Below are positions 39,301-54,300 of a DNA stretch of 64,000 bases, piece by piece. Every line of letters starts with the position of its first letter. Within the stretch, counting starts at the first letter, position 1. The translations under genes were made by a program, and so were the position numbers. The stretch comes from Aphidius gifuensis (lineage: Eukaryota; Arthropoda; Insecta; Hymenoptera; Braconidae): NCBI RefSeq assembly GCF_014905175.1, contig NC_057792.1, positions 7,626,001 through 7,690,000 of the forward strand. Reading direction: 5' to 3'. Under the pieces are notes generated by a model that saw only the letters and a program-made list of their open reading frames with translations, made no database searches and was not told the DNA's origin.

Positions 39301-42300
39301 ACTCGCCTATATCAGTCGGCCAAGTAGCCTTCAGGGCCAAGACATTTATTTGTTTATTACATTAAATGGAATAGTCCTACGTAATAATTATTAAATCTTT
39401 GTTTTCCTGTATTCAAATTTTTTTCCCATGATCATTATTTATTAAAGAGTTATTAATTTTTAAATACTAATGGATATTTTCTAAGTTGATCTAAGTACAA
39501 TTAACAGATCATGCTATCCACTATTTTTTTTTGTTGTCTGCATATAATAAAGTAGACAAATTATATCCATATATACAAACATCAACAAAATTCATAAATC
39601 ATACTCTAAAGACACTTTGGAAAAAAGTCATGTATTTATACTTACATTTTCGTGTTTGAAGAAACACAGCATTTTGAGTTCTCTGAAAACTCGTTTACTG
39701 CTTACTAAACTTTGAAAGACATTTGGTAATTTTTTTAGTGCAACTCTTCTTCCATCTCTTGGATCAGTGACAGCCCTGCAATTATACAAAAAAAAGCACA
39801 AAATCGTGAGTACAAATAATTGTTAAAGCTTTGTGTACAAGATAAAGAAAAATAAATGTGGATACATATTAAATTCAAGGTATATCCAACGACATGAAAT
39901 ATGCTGCGGGTCGACATATATTTTTTAGCATCTGCTGAATAGATGCACCTGGAAAATAATTTAACACTTGCATGGATAATACAGACTCTAACAGTAACTC
40001 AAGGCTTATTTATTTATCAGCCTTGCATTTTTTTATGTTTTTTAATTATTAAAATTTAATTTTTCTCAAAAATAATTATGAAATTATCATTTTTGTTGTT
40101 TGTGTTTATTTTATTTGAAAGGGTTTCTATATGTTTGTGTCTGTATGAGTTGTAGTTAGTATGATGTTTCAAATATTGTGCAGTTTGTTTTTTTTTTTTT
40201 TTTCAAATATATATATATTTTTTTACAGATGCTAACGAAGATGAACGTTAGCGCCTTCACGATCCAGTTTTCAAGCTGAGAAAAAATAAAAAATAAATTC
40301 AAAAGAGAAGGGAGAGCCACAGTAATATTAAGGCAACGTGCCAAGACAAACTGGTGATGACAAGTAGTGCAACTTGTGTCGTTTTTTTTTTTTTTTTTGT
40401 TCATTTTATTTTTTTTTTTTACTGAGAATTACGTAATAAAGAATGAAGTAATCAAAAAGTTTATTAGTTAATCAGATGAGAAAGTCTCTCTAACTTATTT
40501 ATATCTTTGATTGAAAAACAAAAATTCTATATATGAGCTTAAATACAATAATTTACCAGAATAACAAAATCAATAATTAAAAAAATAAAATATACAATAA
40601 ATTTAACGTTTTCTCATTTTTTTTTCATTGATAATATGAAATTAGAATTTTAGTTGGATCATCAAATAAAGCACCACTTATATGCTAGATTTCTATTTGC
40701 CTAAACAAATTTAATTGAAAATATTTATCAACATGTTTATATGTATTTATGATTTTAAAATAATATCAGTCATTATCAATCATAAGATTCTTAATAATTA
40801 ATACAATTATGTATACAAATTTGCAAATAAAAAAAGGCCCATCAAAAAATGAAAACAATAATAAAAATTGCAAAAAAAAAAATTGGATTTTAAATAATTA
40901 CGGTGATACCCAAAAATCGAATAATAGTTTATATTGAATTATCAAACTTGCAAATGATGTAGAAAATAAAGGAAAATACTTTTTTTTTTTTTTTCATTTT
41001 GAAAACATAAAATGAGAGAACAAGAAGTGTAGGAACGGGGTTTGCAAGATCGGTTATCCAGATCGCAGGGTTGAGGTATCCGGTTTGGCAAGTGCCTCTT
41101 CAACTTGTGGTGATCGGTGAGACTAAGCTATAAGAGAAGCAAGTAGGTGAATTATTCCAGATGTGTATAGTGTACAAGAAAAGAGGAACGTGAATCCAGT
41201 ATGTTTCTCATCGTCCGGTTCGTACAATACTATCAGAGAATTTTAAATGTATATGTGTATGTGTATTTGCTTCTTTGGTTATCTTCTTCGTTGTTACATA
41301 TACTTATAAACTGGATAAAAAATAAAAAAATATAGATAGACGAAGAAATAAAGAAATACATTTATACGTATATACAAAGAGCAACCAGACGCAAGCGTTT
41401 TAGTCCTAGAACCTGAATAAATTCTCTACCAAACATTTTTTTTCTTCATGCTCTCCTGTTAGGAATTTTTGTTCTTAAATCTCTCATGTGAACACTCATC
41501 TTCGTCGTTGTTATAAGGATACACCAGTTGGGGTTGAATTTCCTGTAAGGATATACCATCAACTTTTTCAACAACGTACATTTTTACTCAATATCTAATT
41601 TTGAAAATTTTTTTTTTTAATTATTATTATTTTAGAGCTCGAGGCATATTTCATCATAATTTCAAAAGAAATCTTCATTCGTGTGTAAAAATATCAGTAT
41701 TATCCAATATAATGACTAAATAAAATACATTTCCTGTTTTTTTTTTAAATTAATTTATAAAATTTAAAACTGCTGTTTTTTTTTTTTCTTTGTTTCAAAG
41801 ATTTTAATTAGTTTTTTACTTTTAATTCAATTTATTACAAATTTTATTTACTTTTTTCATAGACATAGAGTTATTATATTAGATTATAAATAAAAAAAGC
41901 AAATTTGAATCAGCTAAAATACCATTTGAATTAATAAAGAAAACGTATAAAATAGATACAGCTGTGTATAGATTATTAAGACTTTTTGTTATTTTATAAA
42001 ATTTGACCTTTATTGTTATATTAAATAAAAAATAAAAAAAATACTCGGTGTCGTTAGTTGGGGTCTGTGGACCACGTTGAAAATTGAAAATTTCCATTTC
42101 TCTTACCACTTTGAACTTGTTTGTTTTGACTCGATGTCAATTCTATCAAGAGCTTGGTGAAAAATAACTAAAAAATATAAAAAAAAAACCAGATAGATTC
42201 CTAACCACAGTTACAGAGAAAAAGCATTGACAAAATTTTATATTTTTAATGAGTTTTTTTTTTAGCTGTTTTGGCATTTTGTAGGGGTGAAAGGGATAAT

Positions 42301-45300
42301 TTTTTTTCGAATTTGAAACCAAAACTATTGATTTTACAGAGGTGGGAAAGCACAAGAGGCTCTGACGTAGTATTTCTTTTGTCTTCGCCAAAAAAAAAGT
42401 AGTAATGCTCTTGAAGTTTAGAAGTTTTCTTTTGTTCATTCTATCTATCGTTTAAAACAAGAAGCAGTTAAACGGCAGCTAAATAATATTAACATAATTT
42501 TGTTTAAATTATAATTTTTTTCTTTAATACAGTCACCAAGAAGTTTACTTCTAAATCTCCAGAGACTATTTTCTTTGCAACGCTGTCTTTATTACTGAGT
42601 CAATAATAATTTCTACCAATAACTCTCTTTTAGAGGTTATTTTCAGAGACAAAAATTTAAAAATTCCAGCGCTCAAGTGGGGAAAAATGTTGAAGGTTAC
42701 ACATAGATGGCGAGCGATGGGAAAAAATTTTGCGCATCACGTAGCGCAAAATCATTTTTTTCATAGCTTACCATCTCTGCGTGAAATTCAACATTTCTTG
42801 ATCAGAGAGATTTGCGTGAGGGTGCTTGTGATTTAAATCCATTCTTGATCAAGGTCTTGATCAAATCTTGATCTTTTCTTAACTGGCTAAAAATTAGTTT
42901 CTTTCTTTCAACAACTGTTCAAATCAAAACTTCCTCAGTATCTTGACCAAATCTTCACCACGTTTGACCATTCGTTCTTGATCAGCTGACCAGCTGATCA
43001 AACGATGCAAGATATTTAAAAAAAACATTGAATTAAAAAAAAAAAAAAAATTACATACAAATTGAAAAAATGTTTAAAAAATATATATAATCAACGCAAC
43101 AGGTCATAGAGTTTAGAGTTAGATAATTGTCATGCGCAGTGCGTTTTTTTCTTTTTCTAATCCCTCTCAATCGATCGAACAAGACGAATTATAAATTGAA
43201 TTAATAACTTTTACTTTTTATTTTTTATTTTTGACCATTGATTATAATTATGTAATTTGAATGATTTTCATGGTTTTTTGTAGCAGAGAGTAGACTTTAT
43301 TAGGTTATTTCGCTTTGGTTTTGCTCAGTTGGCTACCCCAGCAATATTTAGAAAAAATCGTAATAAGGCTTAATATATAATAAATTATAAAGACAATGTA
43401 TTATAATGATCGCTAAATGGATCAAGAAATATTTAAAAAATAACAATTATCCAGATAATTATTTATTATTGATTCATTTTTGATCGTTCTTTATCAAGAT
43501 TTATTTTATTAAGCATAGTTAAAGTTTTTATTGATCCTATTTTAATTAATATACTTTAGTAAGAATTATTTGTTTGTTGATCAAGTTTGATCAATACGGT
43601 CGTATCACGGGACAAGTTAAAGTTTTCTTGATCGTTTGATCAAGACGGCCGTATCACGGACGTAGTTAAGTTTTCTGATCCCATCTGACTGAATCAAATA
43701 TCAACTGTTAAATTTTTCTGATTTTATTTATCAAGCTTATTCATTAGTTTTAAATTTTTTTGATCAATTTTGAATCAAACATCACTGAGTGTTAAAGTTT
43801 TCTTGATTATCTTGATAAGACGTTGTCAATTAATTAAATTAAAGTTTTCTTGATAAGTTTGATAAGAGTATCAGAGTAAAGTTAAATTTCTTTGATCCTT
43901 AATCTTGATCAAAGATTAGTAAAATAAAAAGTTTTCTTAATCAAGTTTGATCAAGACGTATTAAGTTAAAAGTTTCTTTGATATCTTGATAAGACCTTGG
44001 TCAAGAAGATTAAACTTTGATCAAGTTTGGATAAGACTATCACATTAAGTTTTATTGATTCATCTTGATAAAACTGCTTAGTCAAGAAGATAAAGTTTTC
44101 TTATCAAGTTTGATCAAGACGGCAGTATCACGGACAATTAAATTTTCTAATCAAGTTTGGATCAAACGCTATCACAGACAGTTAAATTTTCTTGATCTAT
44201 CTTAGAGGTTATCCTTAAATCAAGCATCTTGATCAAATCTTGATCAAAAACGATCATTCCTGAGTTATGTGAACTTGATCAAGTATATCAAATTTGCAAA
44301 TCAAGCTATTTGAAAATTTATAGTACCATCTCTGCGTGAAATTCAACATTTTTTGCATCATGAGCAGTAGAGATTTGCGTGATTTGGGTGCTTGCGTTAG
44401 GTAAAAATTTAAACTTCCAATCAATAACGACGATCACAGGTCTTAACTGGCATTACAAGTTTTTCTTTTCTTTTTTCTGAATAAAAAAAAATTAGTTTCT
44501 TTCTTTCAACAACTGTTCAAAAACAAAAAAAATCCTCAGTCGCTCTTTGACCCACAAAAAGCTTCACCAACGTACCAATTGATTTTTCAAACCAGCTGCA
44601 AAAGCTGATGCTTGGATATAGTTAAAAAAAAACGAATAACATTGAATTAACAAAAAAAAAAAAGTAAAAAAATACATCAAAAAGTTGAAAAAAATGTTTA
44701 AAAAATATATATAAATCACACGCAACAGGTCGTTATAGAGTTTACCCTTGAATTGTCATTATGAACGCAAGTGCGTATTCACATATTTTCTTTTTTTTCC
44801 ACCCTCTCAATCGATCGATCACACTAGAGGTCAACAATACATGAATTATTAAGAATAATTTTTCAACTTTTATTTTTTATTTTTGAAATAAACCATTGCT
44901 ATTATTATTATAATTATTTGAATGATTTTCATGGTTTTTTGGTGTAGCAGAGAGTAGTCCTTTTACTGGGGTGGTTATCGATCTGTCTGGTCGCTGCTGG
45001 GGTTGGCTACCCCAGCTATATTGCATAGACCAAATGGGGCGGCGGGCAGAGAAGGTGGGGCTTAATAAGGAGGAGAACGATATAGACAATGTATTATAAA
45101 ATGATCGCTAAATGGATGTCATATGTACATGCTAAATTAATACCGTGAAATTATCCAAATTTTAATTCATTATCGTTGATTTTTCTTTTTTTTTGAACGT
45201 TCATCAAGTATTAGATTTATTTTATATCTTATGCATAGGATAGTTTTTTTATTAGAACGCGTTTTAATATATAATTATTGTATTTTTATTTTCTTTGCTG

Positions 45301-48300
45301 AATATAAATAGATGAGAAATTATTTAGTTTGTTGTATCGTACGTCGAGTAATATAAATACAGTTCGTAATCAGAGTGATTCTGACGTTTAAGGTAAATCT
45401 GAAGCCTGCTAACATTGAACAACGTAATGCGATTATGTATAGAGGCTATGAATTATAGTTTTGCAATACAAATAAAAACTGCTCTATATTCTCATTTTAT
45501 ATATGCCCTCTACTATGGCTTATTCATCTAGTTTTCTATTTTTTTTTTGTTATTTAATTTTGAATCAAAGCAACACAAGAAGCTGATTTTTTTTCTGTCT
45601 GGTGATATTACTTTATTGCAGTATCAATTTATGAAGAACAAATAAATGTTTATAAACTTGAAATATAAAATTTTTGTGAAAATAGAAAATGAGGTTTGAA
45701 ATATACAAAAAAGTTCTTGAGTGAAAAAAATTTCATTAGCTTGATTTCTTTAATAAAAGAATGAAAAATATAAATCAAAATTAATATTAGTAAATTATAA
45801 GGAGATTCTTTTTTATTATTGCATGTTTAAGGTCATTTATTTTGTCAGGTAAGCGATAAATATCTGACCCAAATGATTGTATGCGTATGTAATTTTATTT
45901 TCATTTTATTTATATATACTTATGCATGTATAAGTTTTAGTTGAATTAAAAAAAAATTGACAAAAAAAAACTTAGTATATGTTCTAATGAAAAAAAAATA
46001 AATATAGTTTTATTCTAAACAAGATTGATGTTATTGAACTTATTAGTTGTTTGGTCATAAATTTATATATTTTTACTATTAGTCTCGTTGAATTCTTCTG
46101 AATATGCGTAAGAAAATCTATAGTCACAACTACTTCAGTAATTACATAATCGATATTCATGAATTCACTTGGTAGAATGTCGACTAACTATCAAATCACT
46201 GGCTGACGTTGTGTATTAATCGCATTTATAATTAAATATTACTATACAATGCTTTGAAATGAACTACTAAAGATTTAATGAAAATGCTGAGAAAAAAAAA
46301 TTAACAGAGAACAGTTTGAGAAAAAAGCCCAAATTCGGTATTGATCCGAATCTTTGTTTAATAAAATAAAAGCTTCACTGTTAAAAATAAACTTAAATTC
46401 TAAGCATGTTTCTAGTATGTAATGCATTAAATTTCAAGTTTTTTGATGTAAAATTCTATTTTTTGTGCTGTAAACTGAAATTCACGTTCTGTCCTGTAAA
46501 TTTACAGTACAAAAACTTGAATTTTAACCTAAATTTACATTAAAAACCAACTATTGTACTAGAAATTCAAAGTATTTCGCGTTATACTTAAATTTTGGTA
46601 AAATTATAGTATTGAATTCAATTACAAGTTTTGGCACTCTAATTTTTAATCATATTTCTGTAATATTTAATTAATGTCGCTTGAAAATTACTGCACAGTA
46701 CTAGAATAGTATATTTCGTTACAAGTTCCCACTCAGAGAGTGTGCTCTCAACGAATTTGGAGGGGCAAGCACGAGCAAGCACGAGTTGTGAGCGGGCTCT
46801 CTGATTGGGCACATGTAACGAACTATATTTTATGTTACTAGGGACAGTGGTAATAATGTGTGAATTTCCAAAAAACGCACTACTCCTCCGACGCTTTGGA
46901 AATTCATAATATTTTACCAATGTCCTTAAAAAGTGTATGTAAATATAGTGTCGTTACATGCTCAATCAGAAAGCTCGCTTCACAACTCATTTGAGGGGAA
47001 ACACTCGCCAAGGCTCGTGATTGCTTTCCAAATTCGTTGAGAGCACACTCTTTAAAAGCACTTGTAACGAAATATACTATTATGTTACTGGGCAGGGATT
47101 GTGGAATTTCCAAAGCGTAAGAGGGTAGTGCGCTTTTTAGAAATTCACACATTATTACCACTGTCCCTAGTAACATAATATGGTCTGTTACATGCCCAAT
47201 CAGAGTTTCGTTTCACAACTCATTTGGAGGGGAAACACTCGCCAAGGCTCGTGCTTGTCTCTCCAAATTCGTTGAGAGCACACTCTCTGAGTGGGCACTT
47301 GTAACGAAATATACTATTCCTGTACCGTGCATTAAAATCCTAGCATCTTGCAGTGCAGTTCCGTGTAATAAATTACTAGGATGTTTCTTGAAAATTACAG
47401 CACAGTACTAGAAATGATTTTCAGGTTCTGTGCATTATATTCATAGCATCTTACTTTAAAATTTCTGTACAGTAGTAAAAATGATTTTCAAGTACTGTCC
47501 ATTAAAATGCTAGCTTCTTACATTAAGACGTTACCAGCGCTAGTTTTGAGGGATATATATGGAGGGGATAAGACCTATCTTTTTTACATATAGTGACCCA
47601 TAGTTGCCAACTTTAGATAAACAATATTCAAATATTTTTAAATATGACAAAATAATATTTATCAACGAAACAGAACTTAAATGTGTCTCGTAATGAATTT
47701 CTCATTGATTAAATATTTTTTTTAGTTGATTTTTCACAACGGTTAACAATTAAAAATCCGATCAAAATTTAAGAGTGGTCGCCTTTAGAATTTATGTGTC
47801 TATGTGCCCTGAATATACGCGTGTGTGGGTGTCAAAACTGATAGATGTTCTAAAATATTGGAGTTTTTTACTTTTAAACTGTTATTGTAAAATAAAAAGG
47901 TCGTGAAGCCTTATTAATTTTTATACCAAAAATTTCCTTTTTTTTTTTTTATAAACCTCTAGTTTTTGGTAAATCTCTGTGTTTTTTTTCTTGAAATGGC
48001 TAACCAGGTATTGGAAGACGAAACTTGGCTCTCCATAAGACCCTATGTTTAACCTCTAAAAAAGTGGTCGACTTTAACAATTAATTAAAAAATAATTATT
48101 TAGGACAAAATTGACAAAAAATTCAAGAATGTGTATTGTTATTTCAGGAAGTTACTGCAAAAATTTTAACAATAGTTGATCGTTTTCTACCAGCATTGGT
48201 GACGCCTTAAAATTACTTTACAGTACTTGAAATAATTTTCATGTACCAAGTACATGTGCTTGTACAACTGCTTCCAGTATATGTACATTAAATTTCAGGC

Positions 48301-51300
48301 TGACATTTTTAACAGTGAATTTATATTGTGTATAAGTGTAAAATTTAGGTCACTTGAAATTTGAACAGAAGCGTGGACGAGAAAACAATAAGTAGATAGT
48401 CAAGAATACACGAAGAGAATTTTATATTTTTTTTTTACTGAAGAAACATAGTAGGTATATTTCGATTCAAGAGGCTAGTGCAGCATTTTGAACACTAAGG
48501 AATAATGGCGAAGCACGAGACCAAAGTCTTTGGACCCATGTATGTAAAAGTAATTATCATTATGGTATTTAGCACTGCTGACTTCATTTGCGGATTATAC
48601 GATACTTTCGAATGGGGCATAGTAAAATTCACGTAAACGCATGCGCAGTGTTGACTATCGAAAATTTGACTATGTATAGTTGTGGCGACCGTGAAGCCGA
48701 CACTTACGCCTCTACCGACTAACTTCTGGCCTTACATGAGTTTTATAACACAGCTCTGTGTCCAGCTGGTGCCCAACGTTTCAACAAGCCTGACACGGAA
48801 CTTGATTGTGCATATATTCATTTTTTCCAGGTAAAGTCAGTTGTCACACAATTTGTCTTAATCCTAAACAATTTTTCCTCAATCCAAAATAGTATATTGT
48901 GTATCAAGGGCGCAATGTGAGTGATTGTCGCCCGCACGAAGCACACACACAGATGATGCAGAGACGAGGCATCATCTGTGTGTGTGCTGAGGGTGAGAGA
49001 CGATCACTCACATTGCGCCCTTGATACACATACTATTTTTTGGCCGAGCGGGCGGGAAACACCCCGTTTGTCGCCCGCAATTTGTAGGGCGACAAACAGG
49101 CGATTCCCGCCCGCTAGGCCAAAAACGAATTTTCTAATTTTTTAAAAGAATTACCATATGCTGAATCTCAAGTCTGGACACATACAACCATAGCCAAGAA
49201 AATAGAGATCGTGAAACATGGCATGGCGTGTGTGTGGTGTGGAATAGCCATGAGGGCCATGAGACAGAGCGACGAATAAAAGAGAGAGAACGACAACAGC
49301 TTTGCCGAATAAAATTCTAATAACCCCTGATGATGAAAAATTTTATGATTAAGATACAACCAGGGCAAAATTAGAGACATCTGGCGGATGTTTGCTAAAA
49401 ACATAATATACATATATTCATGAGTGCGAAAAGAACGAGATATTAAAAAGAGAATACTGTTTCTCACTTCCACTCAAGTATTTAGACAAAGACAAAAATT
49501 TATTATCTTCTATTAATCGAAATCAAATATGGAAATCTATATTAAACTTAGGTGATGTTTGTTCGCAATTTTCTCTCGTATTATCTGGCAGTTTTTGATA
49601 AGTATGACACCATTTTTTAAACTATTTCGTTAGGATGTAAGTTGCACTCGAACATGATCTTCCATGAGAGCCTATGTTTAACCTCGAAAAAAAGAGCATC
49701 TTCAACAGTTAATTGATCAAAAAAAAACATATGGGAACAAAAAGTCTGATTAAATAAGAAGGTGTATCGTTATTTCAATTATCTAGTCTATAAAATTCGT
49801 AAAATCGACATTATTTTAAATTTGCTCTGGTTGTACCTTAAAAAATCTTATATTTTTTGAAATCAATAGAGGAAAATGATCATTGAGGGCTTAAAAAATC
49901 CATATCCTAAGAAAGTACAAACTGATAGTAATTCAGCGATATTTTATAGAAACTTTTTCAACTGCAGACGAAAATATGTGTTCAGTCCTATCCCTGGGTA
50001 TTAAATTTATCAACTTTGACATCAATTATCTAAAAAAAAAAACAGTGCACACGAAAATTCTGGAAAAAACCTACAAAACAGATAACTATTCTGGCTTTCA
50101 TATGGGACCACAAAATCAAAAATCATATAGCTGGAAATTCTATTTACTTTCAACCTTAAAGCGAAACAGTTCAAATCTTTTTGCAGATATGCTTTCAAGT
50201 AGTTCATCTCAGATATACTTGATATAAAATCAATTAGCTGTTTACAGAACTCGTCTCTGGTTTTTAGTGATTTGTTAAAGCACTTCTATAGTGATATGTG
50301 AATCAGTGTGCTTGTATTACACAACAAACCATTGAACATATAACTATGCAATTGATAATAAAACGTCTTGTTTTTGAATCGCATGTATAAAGTTTCACAA
50401 TGATTGTTATGCAACATCCGGACATAGTGATATGATTCAAAAAATATTTTACATATAAATTAATAATAAACTGTGATGACAATTTTTCATCATGTGATAA
50501 AAAATAAATAATATTAGTATAAATATTTCCTTATTGAAATACAATTTTTTTATTCAACAAAACAAAATTAATATTTTGTTTTCTTACATTGACAAATATT
50601 TTATTCATTTAAATTAAATTGAAATTATTTTCTTTTTAATTCTGTACGTATATATTTCTATTATAAATCTTTGATCGATTTAATTCAAGATCCAGAGCTT
50701 AAGTGATTTTTTTTATCATAACGGCGATGTTCATTGGTGGCAGTATGGTTAGTATGCTATCTTTACAATTGAGTTTGGGTGTTGCCATGACGACAGGTGC
50801 TAACTCTGTTAGCATGTTATGAGAATTTTTTTTTTCTTTTTCTTTGCTTTCCCTACATTTTTCTGTACACTTCATCTCCTTTTGAGCTCAATACTGTTAT
50901 TTGTTTCTCACGCATTGATATGACAACAGCACTAATCAGAACAATGCAACATTGTCAACCGTTTAATAATATTTACTTAAATATTTTATTATTGATTATT
51001 CTTTATATATAAATATTAACTAAAAATATTTTTTCTTTCTTTTCGATTCATTTGTCTGAATATTTTTTTTGCCTTAGTTTTTCCGCAGTTTTTGAGGCAA
51101 GATGTTATCGATCCAGTCACGAACTGAATACCAATATACGAGTATACTTTTACGCAGACTCTTTTGTTTCGTGGACAAGAGTTTCTAATAAATATTGTAA
51201 CTTCTTTGTATTTGGCACCAAGTATGGCATTACCACAACGTTAAGAAAAAGTGACCAGAAAATTTAAAAGAACATAAACAAAAGTAATATATTTTCTTGG

Positions 51301-54300
51301 TCTTTATTTTCATTATACGCATATATAGTTCAAATGTTTTTAGCTTGACTAGTTATTTTTACAATAATATTACTTTTTAAAAATAAATTAAATTCATAGT
51401 TAAAACGATGTCTTGGCAGGTCACTTGGTCAACCAACAATATTCGTTTCTTTGGTCCAACTTTCTATTTCCATTGACCTTGGATTACAATTCGAAAGTTC
51501 TGGTTGGTCAGTTTTGCATATAATTTAAATGAAGCTTTTAATTTGTAAAAATATTTTTTAACATTCAAGTATTTATTGTAAAATTTATCCAAAATCAATT
51601 GCAAAGAAAAGATGAAAACAATTTTCAAAGAAAATAAAAGCTGGCACAATTCTTTTAGCACAATGACTTGAGACCTTGGTCAGAATTTTGTGCGAATCCC
51701 GCACAAAATTTTTGCCAAAGCCTTAAGCGATGTTACCTTAACTAATGCTACTAGAGTTGTGCTAACTTTATGAACCTACAAAATCGGATATTTATATTTT
51801 CACTGTCCGAAGATAGACCAAGCTTTATTTTAGCTGATTATTTCATTTGTAAATCCATGGCTTTATTCATTGTTTTAACCATAATTCTGTCGAAAATAAT
51901 ACGTAGAAATTACAGTAAAATCTAAAAAAAATATTATAAAGATTTCCACCGAAGTACTATTATTAGAAATTCAAATTTATTCAACCTCTTTCCAACATTT
52001 TTTTTTCCGCTGTTTTATTCAATTTGTATCTTTCAGTAATAAAATACATAATTGTATTATTATTGTTATATTTTATTTCTACAATAAGCTCCATAATATT
52101 GACAAGTGAAAAATTAAATCCACGTGTTCGATCGACTTATTTTAGCATGTGCGTGACCACATCCTTCAATTCATTTAAGAAATACATCCTGTCGTTTTTT
52201 TTTTTTTTCGTTAATGTTTTTTGATAAGAACAACATTTCTTTGTGTTTTTTTTTTTTTCTTTCAAGTTTAACGCACCTGACAGACACCTGGAAAACAAGA
52301 CATTGGACACGAGATCACCATTCTTTTTTTTTTTTTTTTTTCAATGGTTTTTTTTTTCTTCAACCTGCCGACACGTAGTGGAATAATTTTAAACTTGGAG
52401 CAGCTTGATGCAGAGCTCAGAGAATTTTTCAAAAATAGAGTCTATATTTATAGAAAAAGTATATTGGAAAAAAACTTTGATAAAAATTGAATGAAAAATA
52501 ACATTGACAAGAATAAAAAATAAAAAAAAATTATACTCAGATCAATTATATCAAGATAAAATAAATAACTGAATTCTCATTATTTATTTGACAATAATTA
52601 TACATTTTTTTAAAATAAAATTTTAGGTAAAATATATGAATATTCGAGTAGCATAAAATGTAGACAATGATTTTATATATACACGCAATATAGAGCGGAT
52701 CACACAAAGAAATTTTTGACTACCTGCGCAATCGCCAGGTGCTTATAATTCTTTCGTTTGCATCGTTATACATTTAGGTCTTTCTTTATTTGCCAGGTAA
52801 GTTTCTCGCCAGCAGGTATATGGAAAAAATTTATTCTTAATCATATTTTAACAAACCCAAAAATCAGAATAAAAAAAAAAAAAAATGTTCAGATTGTTCT
52901 CGTAAAATAATATTTCACAAGAAATATTTCAACTACCTATGCCAATAAAATATAAAAACTAAAATTTATCTATCAACAATTCAATCGAGAAATCTCGGGG
53001 TTTTTTTTCTTTCATTAAATTACAAAAAATATACAATTTAAATTTAAATATTTTGATTTTTTTCCGATAGATCGTTTCTTTTTTCTTTATCGAAAAGCTA
53101 AAACGTTTTATCATTTTCAGTATCTTTACAATTTAATCTCATTTTATCAAGAAACAGTACTGATTCTTTGTTTTAAGCACGTTGAACTTATTGAGAAAAC
53201 ATTTAAACTATAATTTTTTCTTTTTTTTTTTTTTGTATTCTCTTTTCATCATTCATATGTATTTTTTTAATAAAAATCTATCGCTTTTTTACCAAGATTT
53301 GCCTTTATATAGGGAAATAAATAACTGTTTAATTCACCTGAAAAAATACTATTACGATCAAAAATGATTCTGTAAATCATGAAAAAAAAATTGTTTTAGG
53401 AAATAAAAAATATCTACATTTCTAAATTTTTGAAATAATTTATAAATTTTTTATTTGTAGTTCAATGAATTTTCTATATTTGATATAGGTATTATAATGT
53501 GTATAAAGTAAGTGAATGTTTTTTGGATTCAGACCGTGACGCAAACAAAGAAAAATCGACATTACAATATTGAAAAAATTTTTTAAGATGGAAGATCGCA
53601 TGGGGGCTCACTTACCATTTGTCTTTATTTCAGTAATTTGCAATTTATTTTTTCTCTCTGTTAATATAATTTCGTTTTTTTTTAAAAAGTTGTCTGATAT
53701 GTAAGGATTCTTCATCGACACCAGGCGTATGCCAGCTGCCGGGGCAGGTGATACTGCAGCTGTCATTTTCCACCCCCTCAGCAACTTCCAACAACCCCTC
53801 TATGCCCCATCCGAATACCAGTCTCAATAAATTCACTTTTTTTACCTCAAAGCTTTCAATATAAAAAGAAAAAAAAAAAATATTACAAACTTTTGGCAAT
53901 CTCATTATCACCATATAAACTTTGATGTTGGCTATATTACAGTGATCGATATAGAAAAAAAATTATTACAAAAATTTTTATTTTATTTTTTTTTTTTTAG
54001 ATTTTTTTATATAAAATTCAAGTCTAAGCTTAAAATTTATGTATTAATATTTTTGAGTTCTTTGAATTTAAACAAGTTATTTTAAGAAATTTAAATTTCC
54101 GCTTTTTTTTTTCTTTTTATATACATATATAATAAACCCTTCAATCTTTGAAAATAGTTTTTACTTAAGAGATATATTTCGAGTTTTTTGTAAAAAAATT
54201 GAGAAAAATAAAATCTTCAATTTGTGTATAGGTATTTTATTGAGTTTCAGAAATATCGTGACAACCCTTGGTACACTGAAAATATTTATAAATTCTTCCC

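Noticed and set aside
44877..45089. Minus-strand ORF containing WGSQPQQRPDR and a poly-Asn end
   Set aside because: It has no recognised product, the duplicated left copy destroys the frame, and no donor in a phase usable by nemo exon 2 was found.
48680..48790. TGGCGACCGTGAAGCC and GGTGCCCAACG, resembling retroelement primer-binding or LTR-edge sequence
   Set aside because: No matching LTR pair, gag/pol coding or target duplication could be found nearby. Resemblance alone is insufficient.
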